Counted from the stretch's first letter, positions 28,298 to 37,144 are shown. The stretch is DNA of 51,435 nt from Opitutaceae bacterium (GCA_028280955.1 JANQKU010000026.1:1-51435); one strand, 5' to 3'. The notes: generated from the letters alone by a model not told the origin. Program-made: numbers and translations.

Positions 28298-29794
28298 ATG
28301 CTTTCTGCTTTTACTAACTGTCTCAAGATTCCAGACCTTCGGGCGAGGATCTTTTATTCTCTGGCTCTCCTTTTCATCGCTAGGGTAGGGGCCAGTATCC
28401 CTTTGCCGGGATTGGACTCGGGTCCACTGCAGGAATACTTTCAAGCGACAACAGCTGCGGGGGGAGGCAGCATTGTCGGATTATATAATATGTTTACGGG
28501 TGGGGCTCTACTCAAAGGAGCTGTCTGCGCGTTGGGTGTGATGCCCTATATCAGTGCGTCCATTATTTTCCAGTTGATGACTGCGGTCGTTCCATCACTC
28601 AGTCGCCTTCAGCAGGAGGGCGATGTCGGTCGCCAGAAAATCACTCAGTACACCCGTTATGCTACGTTGGGGCTTTGCCTGGTGCAGGGCATTATGTTGA
28701 TTGTCGCCTTGGGAAATCCAGCACAACTTTTCCCCGGGTATGATATAAATGTCTATGGGCCAATAGTGATCAGCGGACAGTTATCTTTTCTGATCAATTC
28801 GACGATTATCCTGACAGCTGGAACAATGCTACTCATGTGGTTGGGTGAGCAAATCACTAAAAGTGGTCTCGGAAATGGAATCTCTATTTTGATCACTGTG
28901 GGTATTTTGGCTGATTTACCTGGTGCGGCGGCGGCTACTTACCGTTTATTTTTTGCTCCGGTTGGGGTGGACCGTTTGGATGCTCCTACAGCGGTTTTGA
29001 TGTTGCTATTGCTCTTTGTGGTTACTGCTGGAATCGTTGCTGTGACTCAGGCTCAGAGAAAGATTCCGGTCCAATACGCCAAGCGGGTTGTCGGGCGTAA
29101 GGTCTTCGGCGGACAGAGTTCTTTTATTCCGTTGAAGGTTAATTACTCCGGAGTCATGCCCGTCATTTTTGCCAGCGCTATTTTAATGTTTCCTCAGCAG
29201 ATCCTTTCTCAGCTTGGCGCCGCTTTTGATCTGAGGTTTTTGACTGAGTTTTCGTCGATTTTTGTGAGAGGAAGCATCACTTACTATGCTGTTTTTGGAG
29301 GGATGATCCTCTTTTTCAGTTATTTCTGGGTCTCCGTTATGTTTAAACCCATCCAGATGGCTGATGATTTGAAGAAATACGGCGGCTATATCCCGGGGAT
29401 TCGCCCAGGCGAACCAACAGCTCGGTTCCTCGATTTCACCATGACTCGCCTCACCTTGGCTGGAGCTATCTTTTTGACAGCTGTCGCGATTTTCCCGGAT
29501 GTCCTTCTTTTTTCGCTCAATGTCCCCATGCGTATCGCGATTTTCTTTGGTGGAACGGGTATGTTGATCACAGTTGGGGTGTTATTGGATACGATGCGTC
29601 AAATTGAAACGTTTCTCCTGCAACGTCATTATGATGGGTTCCTGAAAAAGGGCAGAATGCGTGGGCGGAGTGCTGCTCCTGCGGGGAATACTCTGGCAGA
29701 AGCGACAGAGTTCAAGAATGTTGGAGCTCTTTATCTGGTTGTTGGAATTATCTTTTTAGTGGGAATCTTGGCATGGGTTTTGAAAGGAATCTAA
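28298..29794 (+). CDS. secY: Preprotein translocase subunit SecY
   Basis: SecY is the channel subunit of the Sec translocon. It has 498 residues with about ten membrane helices, longer than E. coli SecY (443). Signatures include ARVGASIPLPGLD in TM1, GVMPYISASIIFQLM in TM2 with the QQEGDVGRQKITQYTRYA loop, and the cytosolic loop RKIPVQYAKRVVGRKVFGG. The extra length is spread over the plug/periplasmic region and a C-terminal tail with RGRSAAPAGNTLAEATEFK. It sits upstream of the adk-like gene, as secY-adk-map usually does. Confidence 0.97.
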   Translation: MLSAFTNCLKIPDLRARIFYSLALLFIARVGASIPLPGLDSGPLQEYFQATTAAGGGSIVGLYNMFTGGALLKGAVCALGVMPYISASIIFQLMTAVVPSLSRLQQEGDVGRQKITQYTRYATLGLCLVQGIMLIVALGNPAQLFPGYDINVYGPIVISGQLSFLINSTIILTAGTMLLMWLGEQITKSGLGNGISILITVGILADLPGAAAATYRLFFAPVGVDRLDAPTAVLMLLLLFVVTAGIVAVTQAQRKIPVQYAKRVVGRKVFGGQSSFIPLKVNYSGVMPVIFASAILMFPQQILSQLGAAFDLRFLTEFSSIFVRGSITYYAVFGGMILFFSYFWVSVMFKPIQMADDLKKYGGYIPGIRPGEPTARFLDFTMTRLTLAGAIFLTAVAIFPDVLLFSLNVPMRIAIFFGGTGMLITVGVLLDTMRQIETFLLQRHYDGFLKKGRMRGRSAAPAGNTLAEATEFKNVGALYLVVGIIFLVGILAWVLKGI

Positions 29795-29818
29795 CTTTCG
29801 GTCTTTACATGGAGGGAA

Positions 29819-30352
29819 ATGCGTGACATTCCCCAAACCCTTTCGGCTCATGAGTTCTCACGAGCCAAAATACTTATCATAGGATCGTCAGGGCCTTTCC
29901 GAGGTTCCCTGGTCGATTCTTTTCGTTCTTTGAATTGTCATTTTATTTCTTCAGATACCGTTTATCGAGCTGAAGCTGAGAAAAAGACGCCCTTGGGTGC
30001 AATTTGCCAAAGGAGTCTTGATTCGGGCCTTACTGTCCCAGATGAAACAGCATTAGCAATTTGGCGGCGATGGTTCTGGTCAAGTAAAGTTAACCAGGGG
30101 TTTGTTCTCGAAGGGTTTCCTTCAAATGTCTCTCAAGCACAGGTTTTAGATGAATGGCTTGAGGCGCGTGAACAGACGTTTGACATCATTTTCGTTCTGG
30201 AGGCCTCCGAGGCGTCAGACGAAACAGATTCCCCCTGGAAAACATTATCTGGCTATTACCGTAATCAGGGTGCTTTAGTTGAAGTTGTGTCGAAGGAGGC
30301 TCTGCTCGCTTTCCTTCAGGAGAAGAGTGAAAGGTTCCAGTTTGCCTCATGA
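29819..30352 (+). CDS. Adenylate kinase-like protein, degenerate P-loop and no LID
   Basis: The gene sits exactly where adk normally lies, between secY and map. Its 177 residues align with adenylate kinase in order: a P-loop region GSSGPFRGS (22-30), the AMP-site region SSDTVYRAEA with a conserved Arg (R50), DSGLTVPDETALAIW, then GFVLEGFPSNVSQAQVLDEWL, matching the kinase LDGFPRT element. Key residues are changed: the P-loop Lys is Arg in a rearranged loop, LDGFPR is LEGFPS, and the whole LID segment with its Arg residues is missing. It is unlikely to be an active adenylate kinase and is better seen as a pseudokinase or nucleotide-binding relic. A GGAGGG lies just before the ATG. It overlaps map by four bases (ATGA), so it is still translated in the operon. 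Confidence 0.75.
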   Translation: MRDIPQTLSAHEFSRAKILIIGSSGPFRGSLVDSFRSLNCHFISSDTVYRAEAEKKTPLGAICQRSLDSGLTVPDETALAIWRRWFWSSKVNQGFVLEGFPSNVSQAQVLDEWLEAREQTFDIIFVLEASEASDETDSPWKTLSGYYRNQGALVEVVSKEALLAFLQEKSERFQFAS

Positions 30353-31143
30353 TTCCAATTAAATCAGACTCTGAGATCGAAAAAATGCGTGCAGCTTGCC
30401 GAATCGCCGCAGAGGTGTTGGCCGAATTGAAGCCGCATGTTCAAGAAGGTGCTAATACCTTTGAGATCGATCAAATCGCCAAAAGTTTGTTGATGGAAAA
30501 AGGAGCAAAGAGCGCTTGTTATCAATATCAGGTTGGTTCCCGCCGTTTCCCTTCGTACACTTGCATTTCTGTCAATGACGAGGTTGTCCATGGAATTGGT
30601 CGGGTAGACAGAATCATCCAGAATGGTGATATTGTTGTCTTAGATGTGGTTGTTTCTTATAAAGGTTACATCGGAGATAATGCCTATACCGTCTCAGTGG
30701 GAAAGCTGTCCCAGGAAAAAGAAGAGCTTTTGAAAGTCACAGAAGAATCACTCTATAGAGGCATTGAACAGGCTCGAGTTGGTTCTCGAGTGGGTGATAT
30801 TTCTCATGCGATTCAAAAGTATGTGGAATCTCATGGTTTTTCTATCGTTCGGGATTTTGTCGGGCACGGAGTAGGAGTGAGTATGCATGAGGAGCCTCAA
30901 ATTCCAAATTTTGGCCGAAAAAAGACTGGGCCACGTTTGAAACCAGGAATGACTTTGGCCATAGAGCCAATGGTTAACTTGGGTCGCCCGGAGGTGAAAA
31001 TCCTTGATGATGGCTGGACTGTTGTCACCCGAGACAGGAAAGCATCTGCCCATTTTGAACACACTGTTCTGGTGACAGATGGTGATCCGGAAGTCCTCAC
31101 AGTTGCTGCGGTAGGCTCGAAAATTTCTAAACTGAAGAAGTAA
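30349..31143 (+). CDS. map: Methionine aminopeptidase, type I
   Basis: This metalloenzyme removes the initiator Met from nascent proteins. It has 264 residues. All five metal ligands can be placed: Asp in LDVVVSYKG, Asp in GDNAYT, His in GHGVGVSMHEEP, Glu in AIEPMVNLG and Glu in FEHTVLV. The substrate His is in VNDEVVHGIG. Start and upstream stop overlap (ATGA). infA and rpmJ, which often follow map, are absent; rpsM starts 55 bases later. Confidence 0.97.
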   Translation: MIPIKSDSEIEKMRAACRIAAEVLAELKPHVQEGANTFEIDQIAKSLLMEKGAKSACYQYQVGSRRFPSYTCISVNDEVVHGIGRVDRIIQNGDIVVLDVVVSYKGYIGDNAYTVSVGKLSQEKEELLKVTEESLYRGIEQARVGSRVGDISHAIQKYVESHGFSIVRDFVGHGVGVSMHEEPQIPNFGRKKTGPRLKPGMTLAIEPMVNLGRPEVKILDDGWTVVTRDRKASAHFEHTVLVTDGDPEVLTVAAVGSKISKLKK

Positions 31144-31198
31144 GAACAATTAATTTTATCAAATCTAACCAATCCATTAACTTTAAACATTACAGACT

Positions 31199-31570
31199 GT
31201 GCCACGACTACTCGGTGTAGACATTCCAGGAAATAAGAAAATCGAATACTCCCTTAGATATATTTACGGGATCGGCCCCACACGCTCAGTTGAATTACTC
31301 GAAGCGGCCGGGATAAACCCTGCTATGAAGGCGAATGACATTACGGAAGAACAGATCAATCAATTGATGGAAGCTGTTGCCGAGCGTAAGATTGCTCTCG
31401 AAGGAGATCTTCGTCGAGAAGTCGCCGGGAATTTGAAAAGGCTTCAAGCAGTTAATTGCTATAGAGGCATTCGCCATCGTCGAGGTTTACCTGTTCGTGG
31501 TCAACGTACCAGTACAAACTCCCGAACCCGTAAAGGTGCACGTCGCACTGTCGGGATCGTTCGGAAATAA
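31199..31570 (+). CDS. rpsM: 30S ribosomal protein S13
   Basis: S13 is a 30S head protein contacting S19 and the 50S subunit. It has 123 residues and a GTG start. It begins with PRLLGVDIPGNKKIEYSLRYIYGIG-type sequence and ends with the arginine-rich RHRRGLPVRGQRTSTNSRTRKG region. It is the first gene of the alpha-operon part, directly after map. Confidence 0.97.
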   Translation: MPRLLGVDIPGNKKIEYSLRYIYGIGPTRSVELLEAAGINPAMKANDITEEQINQLMEAVAERKIALEGDLRREVAGNLKRLQAVNCYRGIRHRRGLPVRGQRTSTNSRTRKGARRTVGIVRK

Positions 31571-31584
31571 TACTTTAAAGATAC

Positions 31585-32139
31585 ATGTCCGAAGAAAAAC
31601 CAACTGCAAAACCCGCTACCGAACCAGAAGTAGAGGAAACTCCCCAAGCTCCAGCAGAGACTGTTGCAGAAGCTTCAGAAGAAGTGTCTGCTGAAGAGCA
31701 AGCTCCTACCATTAAAAAAGCTCCCACCGCAGAAGATCTTTTAAAAGAAGAACTGGGCGCTGTCAAAATCCGCAAGGCAAAGGGAAGCAAAAATATCACC
31801 ACAGGTATCGTCAATATCGTAGCGACTTTTAATAATACGATTGTCACGATTTCTGATGAAAAAGGTAATGTTATTTCCTGGTCGAGTGGAGGTAAGATGA
31901 ACTTTCGTGGATCGCGTAAGTCCACGGCTTATGCCGGCCAGGTTGTCTCACAGGATGCTGCTCGTGCAGCGATGGCCCATGGATTAAAAGAGGTCATTGT
32001 GAAAGTGAAGGGCCCTGGGATGGGACGTGATTCTGCAATTCGTGCTCTTCAGGCAGTTGGTCTGGAAATTCTTTCTCTCATTGATGTCACCCCGATCCCT
32101 CATAATGGATGCCGTCCGCCAAAACGCCGGAGGGTTTAA
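31585..32139 (+). CDS. rpsK: 30S ribosomal protein S11 with long N-terminal extension
   Basis: S11 is in the 30S platform near the E-site mRNA. The core begins near residue 66 ([20 protein letters not shown]) and continues through [20 protein letters not shown], ending with [18 protein letters not shown], all conserved. The protein has 184 residues compared with about 129 in most bacteria. The first 60 residues are an acidic Ala/Glu/Pro-rich segment ([20 protein letters not shown]), probably disordered. An internal start would have to lie near residue 60, and no in-frame ATG is there, so the extension is likely translated. Confidence 0.96.
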   Translation: MSEEKPTAKPATEPEVEETPQAPAETVAEASEEVSAEEQAPTIKKAPTAEDLLKEELGAVKIRKAKGSKNITTGIVNIVATFNNTIVTISDEKGNVISWSSGGKMNFRGSRKSTAYAGQVVSQDAARAAMAHGLKEVIVKVKGPGMGRDSAIRALQAVGLEILSLIDVTPIPHNGCRPPKRRRV

Positions 32140-32172
32140 TTTAACTTAAAACTACTAGTTTCCTTTTTTCTT

Positions 32173-32787
32173 ATGGCTCGTTATACTGGTCCCACTTCTC
32201 GAATTAGTCGCCGCTTTGGTCAACCGATCTTCGGTCCTTGCAAAGCGCTTGAAAAACGCGACTACAAACCAGGTGTTCATGGTCCCCGTGCACGGCGTGG
32301 CAAACAAAGCGAATACGCTGTTGGATTGGCCGAAAAGCAAAAGTTGCGTTATATGTACGGTTTATTGGAACGTCAATTTCGGCGTACTTTTGAGGCTGCT
32401 AAACGTGAACGTGGCGTTACCGGTGAACGTTTTATGCAGATGTTAGAAACACGACTGGACAGTGTTGTCTATCTTTTGGGATACGGACGTACTCGTCAGG
32501 CAGCCCGTCAATTTGTGAACCATGGTCATGTTCGTGTAAATGGTCACAAAGTAGATATTCCAAGTTGTGCCATTAAAGCCGGAGATGAAATTGAAATTAG
32601 AGAAGCAACATCTTCCCGCCAGTTGGCCACTCGAAGTCTCGAAGAAACTCGTCTACGCAACGTACCCGAATGGATGACCCGTCACGATGACACGTTCAAG
32701 GGAGTCGTAAACAGGCTTCCGACTCGTGAAGAAATGGATCAGAGCATTAATGAACAGCTGATTGTTGAATTTTATAGCCGATTCTAA
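32173..32787 (+). CDS. rpsD: 30S ribosomal protein S4
   Basis: S4 initiates 30S assembly. It has 204 residues, the zinc-free type, with one Cys in the N-terminal region (FGPCKALEKRDYKPG) where zinc forms have four. The S4 RNA-binding domain has RLDSVVYLLGYGRTRQAARQ and VNHGHVRVNGHKVDIPS. The start context is TTCTTATG with no ribosome site. Confidence 0.97.
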   Translation: MARYTGPTSRISRRFGQPIFGPCKALEKRDYKPGVHGPRARRGKQSEYAVGLAEKQKLRYMYGLLERQFRRTFEAAKRERGVTGERFMQMLETRLDSVVYLLGYGRTRQAARQFVNHGHVRVNGHKVDIPSCAIKAGDEIEIREATSSRQLATRSLEETRLRNVPEWMTRHDDTFKGVVNRLPTREEMDQSINEQLIVEFYSRF

Positions 32788-32875
32788 TCGTTTACTCTTT
32801 TAAAAAACACACCGAAGTGGACTGCTAGACCCCTCGGATACCAGTAATACTTCAAGCCCGAAAAAATAACCTGCC

Positions 32876-33877
32876 ATGCCAAAACGTATAGGAAAATTCG
32901 AATTGCCCAACCGTCTGGTCAAAGTCGAAGAAGGAGCCACCGACACATATGCCACATTTATCGCTGAGCCTTTTGAGGCTGGCTATGGGCATACCATAGG
33001 AAATTCACTTCGCCGAGTCCTTTTGAGCTCAATCGAAGGAGCAGCTATCTCCTCGGTAAAGATTGAAGGAGTCGACCATGAATTTCAAAGCGTAGATGGG
33101 ATCGCGGAAGATGTTACGGATATCGTTCTCAATCTGAAGAAGATCCTTTTCATCTCGAGTAAACGCGAGCCGGTAAAGCTGTTGATCGATGTCACTCGTC
33201 AGGGGACTGTCACGGCTGCGGATATCCAAGAGGATGCCAATATTCAGGTAATTAATCCTGAGCAAATAATCTGCACTTTGGATAGTGAACAGCGTTTTAC
33301 GGCTGAAGTGGAAATCGGCATTGGTCGTGGTTATTGCCCGGGGAGCAATAACAAGAAGGAAGATCAGGCAATTGGTGTGATTCCGATCGATTCGCTTTAT
33401 AGTCCTGTTTCGATGGTTAAGTACGTGGTCGAGAATACCCGTGTTGGACAGATAACGGACTATGATAAGTTACTTTTGGAGATTTGGACTGATGGCCGGA
33501 TTACTCCCGATGATGCTCTCAAACAAGCTGGGTCGATTCTGAAACATCACCTCGATGTCTTTGATCGCGTGAGCGAAGAACAATTTGAATTTGAAGATGA
33601 AGGCGCTGAAGTCAGCGAGGAACAGAATAAGCTACGTAAGCTGCTCAATATGAGCGTGAATGAAATCGAACTGTCCGTTCGTGCGGCTAACTGTTTGAAC
33701 AACGCGAATATTACCACTGTTGGTGAATTGGCGATGAAGAGTGAGCAGGAAATGCTCAAATACCGTAACTTCGGAAAGAAATCTCTCAATGAAATCAAGG
33801 ACAAGTTAGAAGATCTCGGTCTCTCTCTTGGAATGAAGTTCGATGAGCGCTTGATCGACCTTAAAAAAGAAATTTAA
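32876..33877 (+). CDS. rpoA: DNA-directed RNA polymerase subunit alpha
   Basis: RpoA is the RNA polymerase assembly scaffold and a contact for activators and UP elements. It has 333 residues. The N-terminal domain contains AEPFEAGYGHTIGNSLRRVLLSS-type sequence and the C-terminal domain has SVRAANCLNNANITTVGELA and RNFGKKSLNEIKDKLEDLGL, the alpha-CTD DNA-binding helices. It lies 88 bases after rpsD; nothing else is visible in that spacer. Confidence 0.98.
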   Translation: MPKRIGKFELPNRLVKVEEGATDTYATFIAEPFEAGYGHTIGNSLRRVLLSSIEGAAISSVKIEGVDHEFQSVDGIAEDVTDIVLNLKKILFISSKREPVKLLIDVTRQGTVTAADIQEDANIQVINPEQIICTLDSEQRFTAEVEIGIGRGYCPGSNNKKEDQAIGVIPIDSLYSPVSMVKYVVENTRVGQITDYDKLLLEIWTDGRITPDDALKQAGSILKHHLDVFDRVSEEQFEFEDEGAEVSEEQNKLRKLLNMSVNEIELSVRAANCLNNANITTVGELAMKSEQEMLKYRNFGKKSLNEIKDKLEDLGLSLGMKFDERLIDLKKEI

Positions 33878-33895
33878 CGGAAAGCAGATTTTGCA

Positions 33896-34417
33896 ATGCG
33901 TCATAGAAAACACAGTAACCAACTGGGTGTAACCAAAGAGCACCGAAGTGCTCTTTTGGCGAATCTGGCATCCTCTCTTATTCAATCAGGTCGCATTCGG
34001 ACTACTCTTAAGAAGGCGAAGGCTTTGCGCCCGTTTATCGAGAAAATCATTACCTTGGCCAAAAGAGGTGATTTACACGCTCGTCGTATTGCCATGGCAC
34101 GCCTTCGTAATAAGGAAGCACTCAACATTCTCTTTGATGAAAAGGCTTCTGATTTTGTGAATCGTAACGGTGGTTACACCCGTATCTACAAATTAGGCGA
34201 TAGGCGAATTGGAGATGCGGCTGAAATGGCTTTGATTGAATTTGTAGGCGCAGATGACGAAGGTTATCGTAAATCACGTCGTAGTCGCGGAAAAGCTAAG
34301 GCGACGACGAAAGCGAAGTCGGAGGCTCCGGTCGCGAAAGAAGAAGTGGTTGAAGAGGTTGAAGTCGTCGAAGCCGAAACTTCCGAGGAAACTGAAGAGA
34401 ACGCTCCTGAAAAATAG
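33896..34417 (+). CDS. rplQ: 50S ribosomal protein L17 with acidic C-terminal tail
   Basis: L17 is near the tunnel exit. Its core of about 120 residues starts MRHRKHSNQLGVTKEHRSAL and contains YTRIYKLGDRRIGDAAEMALIE. The last roughly 48 residues are an added tail, first Lys/Arg/Ala-rich (RRSRGKAKATTKAKSEAPV) and then strongly acidic (EEVVEEVEVVEAETSEETEE). It is the last gene of the ribosomal cluster; a strong terminator starts 24 bases after its stop. Confidence 0.97.
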   Translation: MRHRKHSNQLGVTKEHRSALLANLASSLIQSGRIRTTLKKAKALRPFIEKIITLAKRGDLHARRIAMARLRNKEALNILFDEKASDFVNRNGGYTRIYKLGDRRIGDAAEMALIEFVGADDEGYRKSRRSRGKAKATTKAKSEAPVAKEEVVEEVEVVEAETSEETEENAPEK

Positions 34418-34441
34418 TTTATAATTGCTTTTCAAACCAGC

Positions 34442-34481
34442 TTAGCGCGTTCAGAATAGCTTCTGACGCGCTAATTTTTTT
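34442..34481 (+). terminator. Rho-independent terminator after rplQ
   Basis: A 9-bp stem pairs TTAGCGCGT (34442-34450) with ACGCGCTAA (34466-34474). It continues after a one-base bulge with CAGAA/TTCTG and loop TAGC, followed by seven Ts. It closes the str-S10-spc-alpha cluster. Confidence 0.9.
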
Positions 34482-34715
34482 GTGTTTACGCTTAACCTTA
34501 CTTTAGGAGCCATTATTTATACCGTCAGTGCCTTTGTTTTGGTCTTCGGTTTATGGCTATACTATGATATCCGCGATCGTAGACTCTACGATGCTGAGAG
34601 ACGGAAGGTGATTTTTCACTGTATCCGGTGTGATAAACTATACAGTGCAAAGATAGGCACTGAGGAATGTAAATGTCCTCAATGTAAATTTAATAACCAA
34701 AAGCTGAAATTCTAA
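34482..34715 (+). CDS. Small membrane protein with cytosolic zinc ribbon
   Basis: The protein has 77 residues. One hydrophobic helix at about residues 9-29 (GAIIYTVSAFVLVFGLWLYYD) is followed by a basic linker (RDRRLYDAERRK) and a four-Cys ribbon, HCIRCDKLYSAKIGTEECKCPQCKF, which reads CxxC then CxxC with an extra Cys. This suggests one zinc ion held by a membrane-tethered ribbon. The GTG start lies immediately after the U tract of the preceding terminator, so either the start is a little further in or transcription begins within the terminator region. The domain layout is clear, the function unknown. Confidence 0.65.
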   Translation: MFTLNLTLGAIIYTVSAFVLVFGLWLYYDIRDRRLYDAERRKVIFHCIRCDKLYSAKIGTEECKCPQCKFNNQKLKF

Positions 34716-34749
34716 ACTGCTTCTATCGTTTGGCAGTAAAATCATACTC

Positions 34750-34787
34750 TTTGGCGATGGTCCTTCTTGCCAAAAAACTAATTTTTT
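34750..34787 (+). terminator. Weak possible terminator upstream of guaA
   Basis: TTTGGC (34750-34755) can pair with GCCAAA (34769-34774) across a 13-base loop, followed by AAACTAATTTTTT. The stem is short, so this is tentative. It would separate the zinc-ribbon gene from guaA. Confidence 0.3.
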
Positions 34788-34805
34788 ATATTTTTCATCT
34801 GCTTT

Positions 34806-36344
34806 ATGCACCAGACAATAGCCGTTCTCGACTTTGGGTCACAGTACACGCAGGTAATTGCTCGCCGGATTAGGGAGTGTTCCGTTTATTCGAAGATCTA
34901 TCATTATTCGACACCTGCAAAAGTTTTGAAGGCGGACGGTGTCGTGGGAATTATCCTATCAGGTGGGCCATCAAGTGTTCTTTCACCTAAGGCACCCGTT
35001 CCGGATAAGGGAATTTTCAAGTTAGGTGTTCCGGTAATGGGGATCTGTTATGGCTTGCAACTTATGGCTCATTGTCTGGGGGGAAAAGTAGCCAATAGCA
35101 CTCACCGAGAATATGGGCATGGGTATTTAAAGATCAAAAGTGCAAATGCTCTGTTCAAGGGATTGCCTCGAAAGCTCAAAGTCTGGAATTCGCATGGCGA
35201 TCGTGTGATCAAACTGCCGAAAGGCTTCAAGATAATTGCTGAAACGGAAAACTCAGAGTTTGCGGTAGTCGAGGACGTGGATCGCAGATTTTACGGGCTT
35301 CAGTTTCACCCTGAAGTGCATCATACGGATAAGGGGATAGAGATTGTTAACAATTTTTTGAAGAAGGTATGTAGATGTAAGGGAGACTGGTCGATGTCTG
35401 ATCTTATTTCTCAGATTGTGGAGAATATCCGGAAAACAGTGGGAGATAGCCGGGTAATACTTGGATTGAGTGGCGGAGTGGATTCTTCTGTTGCGGCCGC
35501 TCTAATTCACCGAGCGATAGGATCCCAGTTGACGTGTATATTTGTGGATAACGGTTTGTTGCGGTTGAATGAACGAGAATACGTGATCGATCTATACAAA
35601 AGGAACTTTAAGATCGATTTACGGGTCGAAAAAGCAGGAGCCCTTTTTTTGCGGAAACTGCGTGGTGTGACAAATCCTGAAACAAAACGAAAGATTATTG
35701 GAAGAACTTTTGTGGAGGTTTTCTATAAGTCGATTAAGTCGATTGGTTCGGCCGATTTTCTGGCTCAGGGAACGTTGTATCCAGATGTTATTGAGAGTGT
35801 GGCCATTGGAGGAAATCAGGCCGCCCTTATTAAAAGTCACCATAATGTTGGAGGGCTTCCCAAAAAAATGAAACTCAAGCTTCTCGAACCGTTGCGTGAA
35901 CTGTTCAAAGACGAAGTTCGTGTCTTGGGCGCTGCTTTGGGGCTTCCGAAAGAGGTTGTTTGGCGTCAGCCGTTTCCAGGCCCAGGATTGGGTGTTCGTG
36001 TCTTGGGTGAGATTACCCGAGCGAAACTCAGAATTTTGAGAAATGCAGATGCAGTGCTCCAGGAAGAGATGATGAAGTCGGGCTATTACTATAAACTGTG
36101 GCAATCTTTCTGTGTTTTATTGCCAGTTCGTTCGGTGGGAGTGATGGGAGACGAACGCACTTATGATTATGCAATTGCCATCAGAGCTGTTGAAAGTGCT
36201 GATGCAATGACAGCCGATTGGGCTCGATTGCCTAATGATTTGCTTCGCACCATTTCAAGTCGTATTATCAATGAGGTAAAAGGGGTTAATCGAGTTTGTC
36301 TCGATTTGAGTTCGAAGCCCCCCAGTACGATTGAGTGGGAGTGA
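34806..36344 (+). CDS. guaA: GMP synthase (glutamine-hydrolysing)
   Basis: GuaA converts XMP, ATP and glutamine to GMP in purine synthesis. It has 512 residues. The N-terminal class I glutamine amidotransferase has nucleophile C81 in [11 protein letters not shown] and the His/Glu pair H168/E170 in QFHPEVHH. The ATP-pyrophosphatase has the PP-loop SGGVDSS at 222-228. The dimerisation/XMP domain includes [17 protein letters not shown], and the C-terminus [16 protein letters not shown] is typical. No riboswitch is visible upstream and the start lacks a Shine-Dalgarno site. Confidence 0.98.
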   Translation: MHQTIAVLDFGSQYTQVIARRIRECSVYSKIYHYSTPAKVLKADGVVGIILSGGPSSVLSPKAPVPDKGIFKLGVPVMGICYGLQLMAHCLGGKVANSTHREYGHGYLKIKSANALFKGLPRKLKVWNSHGDRVIKLPKGFKIIAETENSEFAVVEDVDRRFYGLQFHPEVHHTDKGIEIVNNFLKKVCRCKGDWSMSDLISQIVENIRKTVGDSRVILGLSGGVDSSVAAALIHRAIGSQLTCIFVDNGLLRLNEREYVIDLYKRNFKIDLRVEKAGALFLRKLRGVTNPETKRKIIGRTFVEVFYKSIKSIGSADFLAQGTLYPDVIESVAIGGNQAALIKSHHNVGGLPKKMKLKLLEPLRELFKDEVRVLGAALGLPKEVVWRQPFPGPGLGVRVLGEITRAKLRILRNADAVLQEEMMKSGYYYKLWQSFCVLLPVRSVGVMGDERTYDYAIAIRAVESADAMTADWARLPNDLLRTISSRIINEVKGVNRVCLDLSSKPPSTIEWE

Positions 36345-36352
36345 TTTTGAAG

Positions 36353-37144
36353 ATGAGTGAAATGGGTTCTATGAATACATGGGCTATCGTTCTGACTTTT
36401 TTGAGCCGGTTTCGATTTTGGGCGATACTCATTGGACTGGTAGGAAGCAGTGGTGTGGCCGATGCTAGAGAATCAGTCGACGAGATAATCACGAAGGCCA
36501 GAGCATTTGTCGGGGAGGAAATAGCCTTACAAGCGGTCCAGTCCATTCATTTTCAAGGAACTTTTAAAACTGAAACGGAGGATGGGATGATAGGTAAGGT
36601 AACTATTGTCGTCATGCAGCCAGCTTTGCAGAAAATTACTATCCAGGTGGGTGAGGTGAAAGAGATCACTGCTTTAAGCTACTATGACGGTTGGAAGAAA
36701 GTTGAAGAAGTAGGTAATGAGTCGCATCAGTATGCCACGATGTTGAATGCGAATCAGATTCGACGATTACAGGCGAATACCTGGGAGGCCTTGAATTTTT
36801 TTAAAGGAATTGAGAAAAAGGGCGGCCGGGTTGAATGGTTGGGTGAGGAAGAGGTGGAAGGAAGACTCTGTTCGAAATTGGCATTCATACACAGTCCTTC
36901 GATTTCATTTATTCGTTTCTTTGATATTGATACGGGTTGTTTAGTCATGACGAAAACTGAAGCAGGTGGGTTGATCTACGAAGAAGGTGAGATAATGGTT
37001 GAAGGTATTCGATTTCCGAAAAAGATTATTACGGTGGTCGAAGGAACCAGCAGCACGATAGAATTTGACCGGATTACCTTGAACGAAACGTTTGACGAAG
37101 ATTTCTTTGAGGTACCGATGTTCTCATCCAGGAAATCTCCTTGA
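36353..37144 (+). CDS. Exported protein, LolA/lipoprotein-sorting-like
   Basis: From the ATG at 36353 this is a 263-residue protein; a GTG at 36335 overlapping guaA is a less likely start. Residues about 20-38 form a signal peptide (RFWAILIGLVGSSGVADA) with an A-x-A cleavage site. The mature part has the alternating beta pattern of LolA/LolB-like proteins: IHFQGTFKTET, a tyrosine-containing strand (LSYYDGWKKVEEVG), then KLAFIHSPSISFIRFFDIDT, and EFDRITLNETFDEDFFEVP near the end, which resembles the closing motif of outer-membrane lipoprotein-sorting proteins. Periplasmic location is likely. Family membership is inferred from overall pattern only. Confidence 0.6.
   Translation: MSEMGSMNTWAIVLTFLSRFRFWAILIGLVGSSGVADARESVDEIITKARAFVGEEIALQAVQSIHFQGTFKTETEDGMIGKVTIVVMQPALQKITIQVGEVKEITALSYYDGWKKVEEVGNESHQYATMLNANQIRRLQANTWEALNFFKGIEKKGGRVEWLGEEEVEGRLCSKLAFIHSPSISFIRFFDIDTGCLVMTKTEAGGLIYEEGEIMVEGIRFPKKIITVVEGTSSTIEFDRITLNETFDEDFFEVPMFSSRKSP

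Noticed and set aside
34716-34805. Purine riboswitch upstream of guaA
   Set aside because: The 90-base spacer has only one short stem and none of the conserved aptamer elements I could recognise.
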